From positions 4,401,501-4,465,500 of the forward strand of contig NC_092573.1 of assembly GCF_037975245.1 (NCBI RefSeq): DNA of 64,000 nucleotides, given 5' to 3'. Made by a program: the position numbers and the translations under genes. The notes beneath the pieces were generated by a model. It worked only from the letters and a program-made list of their open reading frames with translations, was not told where the DNA came from and ran no database searches. The DNA comes from Apostichopus japonicus (taxonomy: Eukaryota > Echinodermata > Holothuroidea > Aspidochirotida > Stichopodidae). How positions within the stretch are numbered: the first letter of the stretch is position 1; each line of letters starts with the position of its first letter. Positions 13,236 to 25,662 of the stretch are shown one piece after another.

Positions 13236-14068
13236 TGTATGTAGCTAAGGTACTACTGTAGGACACCTCCAGGCTGCCCAATTTCAGGAAGATTCTTAGC
13301 CGACAATTGGTGCTTTCACGTTACTTTTCTCTGCACTGTGCAAAAACTGGTAGATTGACATTAAAAGTCGATGCCGCAAAATCCAATATTTTTCCTTTCT
13401 TCTCAGAGTATTTTGCAAAAATGTTATAACTTTTTTCTACTGCTCACCATGGTAGCAGGATTAACCTTGTTTTGTCTCTTCTTCTTAGTTTTTACATTTT
13501 ACTCAAAATCATTTTGGTTTTTTTAATAAAAGTGCAACTTTCTTTTTTTTTCCTTTCCTTTAGTTTAGTAAAGAATGTTTGGCCAACAAATTGAAAGATG
13601 AAAACCATTTTTCTTTTCTCTCTGAAGGCATAGCGTTTGTTTTAGTACTAGTTGCAATTAACTGAATTGAGGTTATTTTTGACCCAAGAGTTTGCAAGGA
13701 AGTGGAAGAAGGAAAAAAAAAATGTGAATATCCACAGCCCTAATTGTTTTTTTATTTTATACTTCTCAAAGAAAATGATGATTTTTTTTATCACTTTTGT
13801 AAATTTAAAACTGAGATTATTGCAGGCAGACTGACTAATCAGTATTCAAAATTGTTGCATTGCAACTTGTTGATTGCTATGCAAGGGTTAACGTGCTGCA
13901 CGTTTTTTCTTTTGACAAGAGGAACAACTATGCTCTGCTGTTCATCGGCACCTGATCGTCTCTGAGCAGGTCTCCTTATTCATGATCAAGTGTACTAGAA
14001 GTGTTGTTTGTTGTACATAGCTACAGGTGACATGGTCAGTTTGTTTGGTGGTAAACTTCCATTGTCAC

Positions 14069-14074
14069 AATAAA
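14069..14074 (+). terminator. Candidate poly(A) signal of mex3
   Basis: AATAAA in CACAATAAACAG, followed by a T-rich stretch and then a shift to more C-rich sequence. One of several plausible 3' ends. Confidence 0.4.
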
Positions 14075-15361
14075 CAGTTTGAAACTTTTGCACCATTGGC
14101 CTCCCTTCCCCTCTTCTGTAAGATCTGGAGGAGGTGAAAACAAAATGAGTAAATGAAATGGATTTCCATCACACCCCGCAGTCCATTGCAGGGAAGATGT
14201 TAGTTTATGAAAGAAACTTTGTTAACATTGAAACATGGAACCCACATTTTATATGAAGGTGTAATGGCATTTCACACAACTGTTAATATTCAAGACTAGA
14301 ATAATTGGTTAAGCACCCTCCCAAGTGTGTTTTGTGAAAAAGATTGGCATATTTAATTCATAATTGGGATTTATGCGACCTTTTTCTGCTTTCTCCGTAA
14401 GGGAGACCAATGAACACTTCATATTTTGTACATTACATTGTTTAATCTTGATATGCACTTAATTGAGTTTATAATAAGAGATCTCTTAAATAAGAAGATG
14501 AAATGATGAGAGCCGAAATGTGACAATGCCTTGCTTGTTTTTAATTGTTAAAAAAGATATGATTGCAATTTATCAACACCCAAAGTAATCCATTTATTCC
14601 TAAATTTTTACAGATCTAATCAAATTTAAAGGGAAAAAAGGTTTAGAGGCTTTGCGTCTGAAGTTTATTTGCAATTGGTTGTTTTACAGAGTTAAAAAAC
14701 TGGACAGTTTTCCAGTCATATTTTTTGGGGGGAAATAATTATTTTCAAAAGTTATTTTTTACTGAAATAAATGTATTTGTTTAGCATTTATCCTCATCAA
14801 GAGTATTCTATATGGAAATTCCAAGAAATGTTTTTAAGTCAATGCTTCCATGCCCACTAGAAAGCAAAAAACTAAAAAAAGAAGGAAGATTTCTTTATTT
14901 TTAACCCCACCAAATCCATTGAAAAGTCACATTGTAATATTTAGAATTTTTTATTTTAGAAAACTAAAGCAAAACGGTGCTTGGTCTAACGAGATGATGT
15001 ACGTGCCACTGTAGCAATATTGGACACAGGGCCTTCATTACACTATGCCCCCCCCTTACCCTTCCCATTACAAATGTTGTGTTTATCCTTGTTCTAACCT
15101 GTTAAAAATACCACATGTCAGTTTACTTGTAAGGTTCACATGTAATGAAATTAAGCTATCCTGGTCAAGAATATTTAAGTATTTTTGTTTTTTGTTTGTT
15201 TGACCTCCATCATTTGTATAAGACCGCCCAGCCCTTCCTCTCGCCTTTTTTTTTTTTTTTTTTTTTAAATTTGTTACTTGCAGCTATCGTTTTCCACTAT
15301 ATCGTACATTCCATTCGCTGTAAAGGGGGCAGAGGTGCCTGGCCTCTCTTGTATAGCCTTA

Positions 15362-15367
15362 AATAAA
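15362..15367 (+). terminator. Candidate poly(A) signal of mex3
   Basis: AATAAA followed within 15 bp by TTGTGACTGTGT, a GU-rich downstream element. This is the best signal-plus-element pairing of the set. Confidence 0.4.
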
Positions 15368-15882
15368 GCCTACCTTGTGACTGTGTCACTACTATTGGCT
15401 GCATATCACGCAGATCTAAGCGAATCGTGAGGAGAGCCTCTCTTCCTCCTAGGGGGAGAGAGGAGGGGGCCCCGATTCTTTCGGCCAGAAAAACCTCTTC
15501 AACTTTTTCGTCATGGTGATCTTGCAGATATTCAGCAAAAGAAAACTTTACACATTTAGTCTATTTTTTTGAGAAGGCTATTGTAGCAATTACTATAATA
15601 ATAAATAACAGAGGAGAGCGTATATCAAGATGTATTATTCAGTACTGGGCAAAATTTACTCCAAATATTTTGAGATTTTGCACTGTAAAGAATTCTTTAT
15701 TATTGATTGTTATGATAATAATTTATGTTTAGAATTATTTCCAAGAGTGAATTTGGACAAATACAAAGCATGTTTTGTTGACATCATTATTATTGCACAA
15801 AGTGTTCATATCTTATGCCTTTTTTAACCTGAGAGTTTCAGATTATGCCAACAAAATCCCCTTTAAAGTTTGGTTTAATAGC

Positions 15883-15888
15883 AATAAA
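15883..15888 (+). terminator. Candidate distal poly(A) signal
   Basis: AATAAA followed by TGTTGATT and T-rich sequence. If used, the mex3 3' UTR would be about 5 kb. Confidence 0.3.
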
Positions 15889-16335
15889 TGTTGATTAACT
15901 TAGTGACTATTCTTTTATCATCTTTTTGCATCATAGTGGTTGGGAGACACCTTTTCCTCTCATTTTTGATATGAAACAATTGGTGGAAGTCCCTGTCTTC
16001 ACCCACCCCTCACTCAAATATACTGATTAATACTCCACCACCCCTTCAAACCTGGCAAATATTCCACACAAGGTCGCCCAGCCTTGCCTATTGATAATAA
16101 CTAAGTATAAAATTGAATTTTTTCTTCAAAGGTCTTTGTTCTGATCAAGAATTTGTATTTCTCTGAATAGCTTAATAGTGGAACGTTGATCAATTTCCAT
16201 AAAACACGACCAAAAGTGGAGAAAACATGCATTTTAAAAATCTTCGGCAATTTACTGATGGTTACACACAGCAATGCTTGGAGAACCATTTCTGTTATCT
16301 GGCAGTCAATGATTTTTAGTAATTTCAACTGGTTT

Positions 16336-17076
16336 ATACGGAAGCTAAAAGTGCCATCAACATAAGAAAAACTGCCCCAAAAGTTGACATTTTTCAGTAC
16401 ATTGGTAAGATAACAAGTTAATATCTTATTAAAATTCAGAAAAATGTTGGATTGCTCAGATGCTTCAACTGAGTAATTGAACAATTTTCTGCAAAATGTT
16501 CAATTGACAACTTATTGTATCTCCTCAACTCAACATTTTTCTGCAGAATGTTCAACTGTTCACTTCATTCCAACTGAGAAATTGAACATTTTTTTGCAAA
16601 ATGTGTAATTGACAACTTATCGTATCTCGTCAAGTCAACCAAAATGTTCAATTGTTCTCTTCATTCCAACTGGACAATTGAACAATTTTCTTTTATATTT
16701 ATATCTTTAATATTATCAGTAAAATTCATACCTGAAGGCTTAATGACTTTATTTCTTCTCCTCGTTGCCCCATTTTGGTCAGAACAATTTGTATGGTATC
16801 ATTCTGGCCTACCACCATGTTGCTTTCCATATATATTTACCGTACTTTACTTATAGGCATGAATCATCTACGATCGTGCACGACTCTACATCATGCACGA
16901 CTCTTTAAACATTTTGCAGAAAAATGTTGAACTGCTCAATTAAAGCAACTGATTCATCCAACATTTTTCTGATAATTGATAAGATATTATCTTGTTATCT
17001 AAACAATTCACTGAAAAATGTTGACTTATTGGGGCAGTTTTCTTGTGTTGATGGCACTTTTAAGCTTCCATAGGTG
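16336..17076. mobile_element. Fold-back (inverted-repeat) element, about 740 bp
   Basis: The left arm (16336-16500) and the right arm (16909-17076) are reverse complements with scattered differences. Shared blocks include GTGCCATCAACA(T/C)AAGAAAA, ACTGCCCC and CAGAAAAATGTTGGAT. The middle holds about three diverged units built on ATTGAACA/TGCAAAATGTTCAA and CTTATTGTATCTC-type segments. The - strand open frame at 16101-16484 overlaps an arm and is not a gene. No transposase is present, so it is probably a non-autonomous DNA element. Confidence 0.75.
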
Positions 17077-18544
17077 TAGCTGCCATCTAATACAGCATTT
17101 TATCATCTTCTGTTTGCAAATGTCGTTGAACAATTTAATAAACCAGCAACTTCGTTTCCGTAATCGATATGATTGGGCGCAAGGCTACTGATAAAACGGC
17201 TTCAGTTAATCATCAACCTGGCAAATACTTTTACATCAAAGAATTTTTTTCGAGGTAATTGACTAATTTTCTGTTGGTGATGGGCATTACGACTACCGTC
17301 ATATATCTCCCTTTCCTTACCTCTCTCACTCCACACCCCTCTAAGAGAGGCAATAGAAAATTTCCAAATTTTGAGTTAAAATGTTGAATTGGAAGCCACC
17401 CGTCGTGTAAGTTGTAATCCATAAAGCCATTGTTGGTTTCTCCCACATTTGTGGTCGCTTAACCATTGTAAAATAACTGCTGTTTATTATAAACTGTCTG
17501 TTTAATTTCAAATGACCTTTGTCTCCAAAGAGCACTTAATATTTGGCTACTGTCTGAGCATTGAGAAGTGTTACTTTACTCAGGATCCTTGACAGTGATC
17601 TAGCCTATTGTGAGCCCTCTGATTAGCTTTTGTGACTAATGTCAATAACAAGTTGTACCTTCTCACCCTGGTTTATTAGCTTTTTAGTAAGTTCATGTAC
17701 AGGATGCTCCCAAGTCTAGTTATATCTAAAGATGGTCGTCCTTCCACATGCAATGAGATCAGTACTGGCCCCAAATTTGAGCAAACTAAAAGTTATAGAC
17801 AAAACAGTGATTCCCAGACATTTGAGGTTAACACTATGAAGAGTCTCAGTGAGGTTAAGGGCGAGGGACAGGTTGCAGTATCAAAAGCTTGTTATAATTG
17901 AAGCGACCATTATTCAATTTTCTAGCAAATTTGGGGAAATTGAGGGCAATGCTGACATGTAATTGTCTACAAGTAGTTTGCTTTATCTTACAAATCACTT
18001 CACCATAGGTTTTATGTTATATTCTCTTCATTCCTCTCTACTTAAAGGCATTGAAGACTCGCCCCAAACCGCGTGCGGCCATCTGAAAAAGTTAACTTTC
18101 TGTTGCTTGCAAGTGACGTTTTGTTCGTGTCGCTACAAAATGCAGACAGTAATGAAACGTGATACCTTAATTGTTATCTTTAGCTGGACCTGAGACGTCC
18201 ATCGCTGTATCGTTTGTACACTGTGCTGTGGGTATTGACCGCAGCTGTATGTACTGACTGTAAACTAGTGTCTAAGAACCGATGGTAGCAAGCTGTGTGT
18301 GTATTTTCTGGGATCAAAGGTTGTGTTTAACTTTTCTGTTACACCTCATTCGAAACTAGGTCAAATTACCGGCATTGGACGTTTTGCGCGAGTCTTCACA
18401 CCCTTTAAGATCATGGATGTATGTGTACTGTTTGCTATATTGGAGGATTAAAAAACAAGGTGGAATAATCCATTTGGGAGAAGTGATAGTGATAAAGTTT
18501 GGAGTGATCATAAAATGCTTGCAAAGGAAAAGAACCCAAAGGGG
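17077..18544. other. Gene-free stretch
   Basis: AT-rich unique-looking sequence. Open frames of up to 76 residues match nothing known. No RNA gene seen. Confidence 0.4.
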
Positions 18545-18930
18545 CAGTGGCGGAGCGTCCATACAGTCGGGGGGGGGGGGGCGGATGCCCCCCTGACGGA
18601 CTCAAATGGACTGCTGGCGCCCTTTATAGCTTTTTACCACTTTTGACTTATTCTAGATTATTGACTTTTTTATTGCGCTCTCATCTACTTATTGACATTT
18701 GTCACATTTTGTTGGTGTAATTTGGCGATGACACCTATTAATTCTTTGTTTATCTGAAAATTAGCCAGGCCCGGAAAGGGTCATTTCCGGCGATCTAGGG
18801 AGTATCTTTACTCAAAAATTTTCTGTACACTACGCGCCAACCAGTGGTGGCGCTCCGCTTAGATAGTGTCGAAAGTGTCCTTACAGACCATTCTCGCCCC
18901 TCCTGATCAATACCCCTAGCTCCGCCACTA
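18545..18930. mobile_element. hAT-like MITE (386 bp)
   Basis: It begins CAGTGGCGGAGC and ends GCTCCGCCACTA, which are inverted termini of hAT type. The flanks CAAAGGGG (18537-18544) and CAAAAGTG (18931-18938) are 8 bp long and match at 6 positions, consistent with a decayed 8-bp target duplication. There is no transposase frame inside. A poly-G run near the left end and an internal CGCTCCGC add partial internal symmetry. Confidence 0.7.
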
Positions 18931-21612
18931 CAAAAGTGGGGGGGGGGGGATGGTGAAGGGACAAAACACTGATGAGGGAAGGGAGATAACCAAGTGGAAG
19001 AGTAGGGTCACAACTCTCACAGACAAGTAATTTGAAATGATAGTTTACATTTATGACTATTAGACCAAAATAAGAAGGCATTCTTTATTTCTTTGCTAGA
19101 CTGTAGCCTTTAGATTTTAAATTTATATTCATCTAAACCATTCTTTTGATATCAATAACCCGTTTGGAAGACATTAAATATGGTTCAATGCAATTTTTTA
19201 CACCAAATTCATTCACAACCTTACGAACTAAGGCATAAACACATAAGGGTGGTTTTATATTGTGGTGCATGTATGTAAGGATCTATACACATCCATAAGT
19301 TATAAAACCCTTATACATACCACTGAATGAAAAACTGTGATTTAAAACTTTTCTTGCCACAAGGTTGTTGTTATTGTAAAGCTTAATCAGGAAAGAACTA
19401 TTGAAACCAACCCAATGGGGCCATTCAACGGTTTGAAACAGCTTTAGGCTGCCCTTGTCTGGTGTTGTCTGTTAGCTCTGTTTGGATAGTAAGCTATGGC
19501 CTACCATTCAAGTAAATCTTTTGTGACCATTTCTACAGGGTCCTGGAGATGAAGTAAACATGAGCAAAAAATCCTTCTCTTTCATTCCCTATTGTAAGAA
19601 TGGGGACAAAAGAGGCCACTTTTTCATTAGATCGGACTCCTTTCACTTCTGTTTCATTGGTAGCGGAAACCACTCTTGATTGAGCCAGCAAAAGACATAC
19701 ATTAGTGCTGCTTAGCATCACAGATCTGTGAAGGCGATTGCTGGCAGAGAAAGAGAGAGTTCAAGGAACACACTTTGGGTAAGGGTAGGGGGAAGAGAGA
19801 TGGAGGAGAGGAAAGGACTAAAACTTATTAAACAGCTTGACAATCAATGATTGTTACTTTTAACTCGTGTGGATATAATGGAGGGGTAATGGGGTTTGGC
19901 TATAAATAATGAAATAGGAAAGCTGTTGCTATGGAGAAATTAAATAATTGCACCCTTGTTGAAAAAGTTTGTTTTATTATATATATAGTATATATGACTT
20001 GATAGTGGCAAAATTTGTCAATTTTCTTTTTTGTGTATTTTCATCATAAAAATTATGGTAGTTTCTTGTTTTCATGGAGCTGTTCAGGATTGTCATTTCG
20101 TAGATGATGGTTCCTACAAACAATCGAATGTTTCATCAATGGAGTATACAGAAATGGGGTTGGGTTGGGTGGGGAGAGGGTGGGGGGATGGGGAAGGGTG
20201 TAAAATTCCCAGATGTGGATTAACAAGGATCAATTTTAGATATCCAGTCAGTATATCACAACAGTTTATATAGTTCAACTTGTCAGCAGTTCAACATGTC
20301 AGCAGTTCAACATGTCACGGTAATGCTTTAAGTACTGTTGGATCTGGAAGCAATGGATATGATGTTGTTGTTTATGGTCTATTTGTTGTTTTCTTTGTAT
20401 AGGCATGCTTACATGTGATTGATTAATATAAACAGATACAACAATGATGAGTGAGGGATCCTTTACTCGCTATGTAAGCCAAGTACAGGAAAGGTATGGT
20501 AATTATCACACCTGCCTTGCACCTTCCAGCCCCCCCCCTTCCAACCCCTCTCCACCCTTTCATGTATTCCCCTAGCATAGTTTCCCAGGAATGTCAGTGT
20601 GCTGAATCTAACAATCTCTACATATAAATATACTACTACCAATGTGTTTTCTGTGTAAGCATGTATTGTTTTCAAAATACACAGAGAATAACTAGTCATG
20701 GCCATTTGTGAGGGGTTCCTATACAAACCAACATTAGGTAAAGAAGTACCTCATACCCCCCACCCTTCAATACAACCCCCCCCCCCCATTGCATAGAATT
20801 CAAATGGATATGATTCCATTGCATCCACAAGGTATGACCTATGCTGCATGCAGTAATCTCCCCTCTTTGTGCATGTGTTTTATGTGCATGCTCTATGCAA
20901 GCGTATCTTGTTTGCCAAAGATAACTAGGGACCAATGAGGTACAAAGCAAGGCAGGAATCAAATGTTAGCCAATTCTTTGATGCTGTTCGTTGTCTGTAT
21001 TCACAATCTGTGTAGGCTGTTCAAGTGCACCAAAATACTACAGCTTTTATCTGGCATTGTAAATAGATGAACACTACGCTAGCTGGAAAGTGGCTTTGTC
21101 TGCACCCAGCTTAAAACAGATTGTGGTATCGGGCAACCAAATCCCGGAAACTGGTCTTTGTTCTTCGTTGAAAACAACCAACAGTGAATATTGACATTAC
21201 TCGCAGGGGCAAAGATAAAGCTAACAGCCTTGTGAACCAGTGATTGAACAACCCTTGAAATTGTGGAACTCTTGAAATTGTGGAAAAGAAGAAGGTTGAT
21301 GTACAGACCTTCAGAACTAAAGAAATTTAACCAATCATCTGAAAGTTCACTACCACTACAAATAACAACCTGGAATAACTGACCTTTCAATGGACCCAAA
21401 TGTTTACACCACAAACCAATTAGTTCAATCTTAATAAAAAGGATAACCACTTCAGATCTTTCTCAGATAAACTGAAGAACTAGGTATAGCTTTAATGTCT
21501 TAAAGCAGAGGAATTGGGTACATGTTGTCACAACAATATTCCCAGGTATACACAGGGACACCAAATGTTGCAATATTAACACTACAGAACTTTGGCTACC
21601 CTCACCCCCCGG
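18931..21612. other. Gene-free stretch
   Basis: No recognisable coding region. It includes poly-G/poly-C runs (about 18940, 20530, 20778) and a short 17-bp tandem at 20273-20320. Open frames up to 123 residues (21079-21450, - strand) are not recognised. Confidence 0.4.
20273..20320. repeat. 17-bp tandem repeat, three copies
   Basis: GTTCAACATGTCAGCA-type units repeat three times; the first has CTTG in place of CATG. Confidence 0.8.
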
Positions 21613-22020
21613 CCCCATTCAGATTGGGGTACCTTATAATACCTCTACTTTTGAGAATAAGTGACCACTTCCAAAATTTATTTTATTGCATATTTGTGAG
21701 TAATGTCCTGATATCACAACACTTGAAAATAACTTGTTCACTCATCAAAGCAACTCAACAAACCCCCTGCAAGGCTTTCTGCTTGCCCACCCCTGATCAC
21801 CCACCCCCAATCACCCCCACCCCTGCCCCCATTCAGACTGGGGTACCTTATAATTCCTCTACTTTTGAGAATAAGTGACCTTTTGTTTTATTGCATATTT
21901 GTCAGTAATGTTCTGATATCACAACACTATTGAAAAAAACTTCTGTTCACTCACCAAAGCAATACATCAACCCCCCCCCATGCAGACTTTCTGCATGCCC
22001 ACCCCAATCAATCCCCCCCT
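21613..22020. repeat. Direct duplication, unit about 214 bp
   Basis: CCCCATTCAGA(T/C)TGGGGTACC starts at 21613 and again at 21827. Both copies continue through CTCTACTTTTGAGAATAAGTGACC, a TTATTGCATATTTGT segment, CTGATATCACAACAC and a C-rich tail. The second copy has a small deletion. This causes the repetitive look of the + frame 21522-21878, which is not a gene. Confidence 0.85.
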
Positions 22021-22740
22021 CCTCCGCCACCACCTTTTTTATGCTTCCTGCACCACTTGTTTGGTATGGACCAATCCACTACCAGTAGCACTCAGCGATT
22101 CTGACAGGAATGATGTGTCAATTCTCAGAAGTAGAGAAAAGAAAAATTTCTTGAAGAATAGTAAAACACTCAGGTATGTTCAGAAGTATAGTTTGTCAAC
22201 ATGAAGCAAAAATGGGAGTAAATTAAAAAAAAATGTATGCCTAGTTGTATTCTGCATGCATTGCTTTCATACCTCCTAATATATTTCTCAAACGCAAGAT
22301 GAGTAAATATGCCCTCAAAATGAACTTTTAACAGCCTTACCTGCTGCTGAATAGAATGAGGCATCTAATAAAACACAAAGGGCCTGCCATGTCTCAGATA
22401 TAGAGCAAGAAACTGACTGAATACACATAAACAGCAGAGATAATGGTTGAACAAAAGAGGTGCTGACAGAGAAATCATTATCCAAAAATTGTAGGGCAAG
22501 CAACCTACAGTGATAAATTAGATCAATATGACCCCATCAATCTTCCAGGGCTTGTGGATTTCAATTTCAGCACTTTTTGTTATTTATTCAAATATGATAA
22601 GGTCATACAGAGTGCTTTCAGGTAAAGTTTTGTGTAGGATAGATATCATTTGTTTGGGAATAATATAATTAAGCTATATTGAATTGTTTCAGTGTAAACA
22701 TCATCATAAAGCAATAGTTAACTGCCCCATCCTCCCCCCT

Positions 22741-22793
22741 TATATATATATTAATATATATATTTAAAAAAAATATATATATATATATATATC
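22741..22793. repeat. (AT)n microsatellite
   Basis: Interrupted TATATA tract, preceded by a C-rich run. Confidence 0.85.
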
Positions 22794-25527
22794 TGAAAAA
22801 AAAGATGCAACAATTATGTACTATAACGAGGGTTAAACAATTTATGCAAAATTCAGTACAGAAGTAAGTAGTTCAACGTACCAATGGGCATGGGGAGGGG
22901 GGGGGGGGGAGAGGATGGATGGATGGGCTATAGCAATTTGGTGCTGCTGATGAAACAATGTTTGTATGGGGTAAGAAGAACCTATAGTACATAAGGGCAT
23001 CTACATGAGAGCATTTTCAATGCACCAATCACTATAAATGTCAATCTACTTTAATAAAATTCCTTCATGGTGTAATGTGATATGTTGTTCTCAGGTACCT
23101 GATCAGTTTATACGATGAGCGAAATTTGAGAAAAATATTTTTGCAACCACATATCAATATTTCTTAACCCTTACATTTTTCAGGCCATACACAGAGAAGA
23201 TCTCTCACACAGCTGTAACTTTGGATATGTGTGCACCTATGAAGTGAATGTGGGAAATTCACTGGATACCACAGGACATGTCTCATCATATTTCATGTAT
23301 ATAAATCAGACATATCGTTAATACCATACATCTGGATTTCTCTGAATAATTATCCTCTCTCTTTTCTTTTTTTAATCTTACCTGAGCGTCCAGGCTGATC
23401 CTTTTACAAATAGTTTAGAAGTGCTTGTATTTTTGGTAATTTTTCCATGAAAGCTGTCATTATTAACACAAACAGTGAATTATCTCTCCTCTCCTACATG
23501 GTGATTTGACCATCACAGCTATTCCAGTGCTTTTGAGAACAGAAATAAAAATTGTCCTGTGCTGTTTTGTGCTGAAGTTTGGAGGGTTTAAAACTTTCCT
23601 TTCTTGGAGCCTGTAAAGAATCAAGAGTTATACATTGTGATGATGTTAACTACTTGATTTTGCTAGTTATCTCCATTAAAATCAGCTTGTAGGGATTGAA
23701 CCTGACCACATGTATCCAACAATATTGACATATACCTGAATTATGATCATATATGATATACAGACTTTTTTTACACTATACCAAATGTCAATCAAATTGA
23801 TTTGAGGGTAGGTAGTGAATATGCATGAAGAAGTGTATACAAGACTTGTTGTTAATCAGAACAGAACTCAAATGTGATTAAAATTGCTCAGTGGTACAAA
23901 ATTATACTTGACTACCAAACAAGATCGCCACTATTGATGTTTTTACGCAAGGTACTAAAGTAGAAGTTTCGGAACTCACACAGGGAGCACCAACAGGGTT
24001 GCAAGTGTTCAAAGCAATTGTTTAGTCCATACTCGGTTAATACCTGTACTAGTATACTCTTGTACTCGGCCACTTGCACTAGCATAGAAACTAATGCCAA
24101 ACTTTGTGTGTGTACCATATAGCTTTATACTCTGTCCTCTTATTGCATATTAAGGTTACTAACTGTCCTCATACTGTTGTACTCATGTTACAACTCTGTA
24201 GCTGCATCATACTGAGCAACTCATATATACACATATATTATGCACATCACATATCCTATTGGACACATTAATATCTCATTATGTATTGACAAATTATATT
24301 TTACATATTTGACGCTGTGATTAATGCTCTAAGGGTCCCTTCTGAAATTCAGCTGGCCTCGAATGATTGATGAACAGACAAAATAGACTGCAATGGGGTA
24401 ACCTCTGGACAACGATCATGCATCTAGGACACTTTCAAAACAAGTCACCAAAAATAACTAAGTATAGCCTACACCACCAAGTGAGTTCCCCCGCTGGTAG
24501 TGGCCGCAGGGCTGGATTAAATCTACCCATAACCAATGCCCTGGATCTTTCCTCGCCCCCTGATGCTAAGAAGAGAGATGTTCAAACTACATACCACTCC
24601 AAAGGCTACCATGACCACAGCCGCAGCGGGGAGCTTCCACACCATGGAAAATGTTAGCAAGTAATTCCAGCTAAAAATGCAATCAGCAGGAACACGACAG
24701 GTACTGATACATGTCAAAAGAGGAGAACTGAATATGTCAATTAGCAAGGGAGACATGATACCAGGTCAAAGGTCATCAGCACTGTATGAAAAGCAGTACT
24801 GCAACCAATAAGTTTTATCAGATGGTAATGTACAAGCTGACACTGTTGAAGCAAGGCTTCCTTAAAATATGTAACTTCATATTAAATTTTGTCTGGGATT
24901 TATGGAAGTGCCCTAAGGGGTGTACCCTACCACTTGAACTGCAGATCAATTAAGGCACATGGGATCTCAATGAAACCTACATGGAGGATATGCGTGGGGG
25001 GGGGGGTGGGGGGAGGTGCGGTGGGGCAATTTGAAGAGTAATGGAAGTTCTATTTTTAAAAATCAAAAAAATAACTTTTCTGTCAAAAGGTGATTAATGA
25101 TATCCGAAAGTGACATGACAGATAATTTTCCTGCACTGCGCTTGTTCAAGATGGCTTAAATATTCCCATAATTTCAATTATGTTTTCTCTGGCAGCTGGA
25201 TCCCTATTAGATCTGTTACAATTTGTTACTGGACCATACACACATACACACTGGATTGTACACTGGATTGGAAAAAAATGCTAATTCCACAATTATGATT
25301 GGTCTTCAATGTGATAGAAAGAATTGTCATGAATACTGGTAATGAGCTAAGAAAATTTGTATTCCACTAGGGAATGGGCTGATCCTGGACTTTAAGAAGG
25401 CTAGGGTGTAGTGTCTGGGGGTCGTTGAACTTGAAGCCCTCCCCCATCAGGTGAAAAAAAAAAAGGAATGGTCTACATGCAAGGTTGTGCAATATAAGTA
25501 CTTTTAATTTTTGGTGTCGAGTTACGA

Positions 25528-25662
25528 GGGATGAGAGGGAAGGAAAGGAGGAAGAAAAGGAGGATGGAGAGGAGGAGGTCAGGGGGAAGGAGAGGGAGGT
25601 GAGGGGGAAGGAGAGGTGGAGGTGAGGGGGAAGGAGAGGTGGAGGTGAGGGGGAAGCTGTTA
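25528..25662. repeat. Polypurine GA-rich minisatellite
   Basis: The + strand is almost only G and A. GGTGAGGGGGAAGGAGA-type units of about 23-24 bp recur three times at the right end. The Pro/Ser/Leu-rich - frame at 25367-25684 is a by-product of this tract. Confidence 0.85.

Larger units (their letters stand above)
10932..15890 (+). other. Presumed long 3' UTR of mex3
   Basis: Downstream of the stop, the + strand is markedly T-rich with A-rich patches for several kilobases, without plausible coding exons, and has several AATAAA signals in this orientation. Long 3' UTRs are known for vertebrate MEX3 genes. A Pumilio-type TGTACATA occurs at 14012-14019. The true end is uncertain: 14.09, 15.38 and 15.91 kb are all possible, as are the earlier signals. 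Confidence 0.5.

Noticed and set aside
16101-16484. 127-residue - strand frame
   Set aside because: It overlaps one arm of the fold-back element, and its composition is that of AT-rich non-coding DNA.
24367-24756. Frames on both strands in a GC-richer patch
   Set aside because: No domain and no splice-site support; most likely an old repeat fragment.
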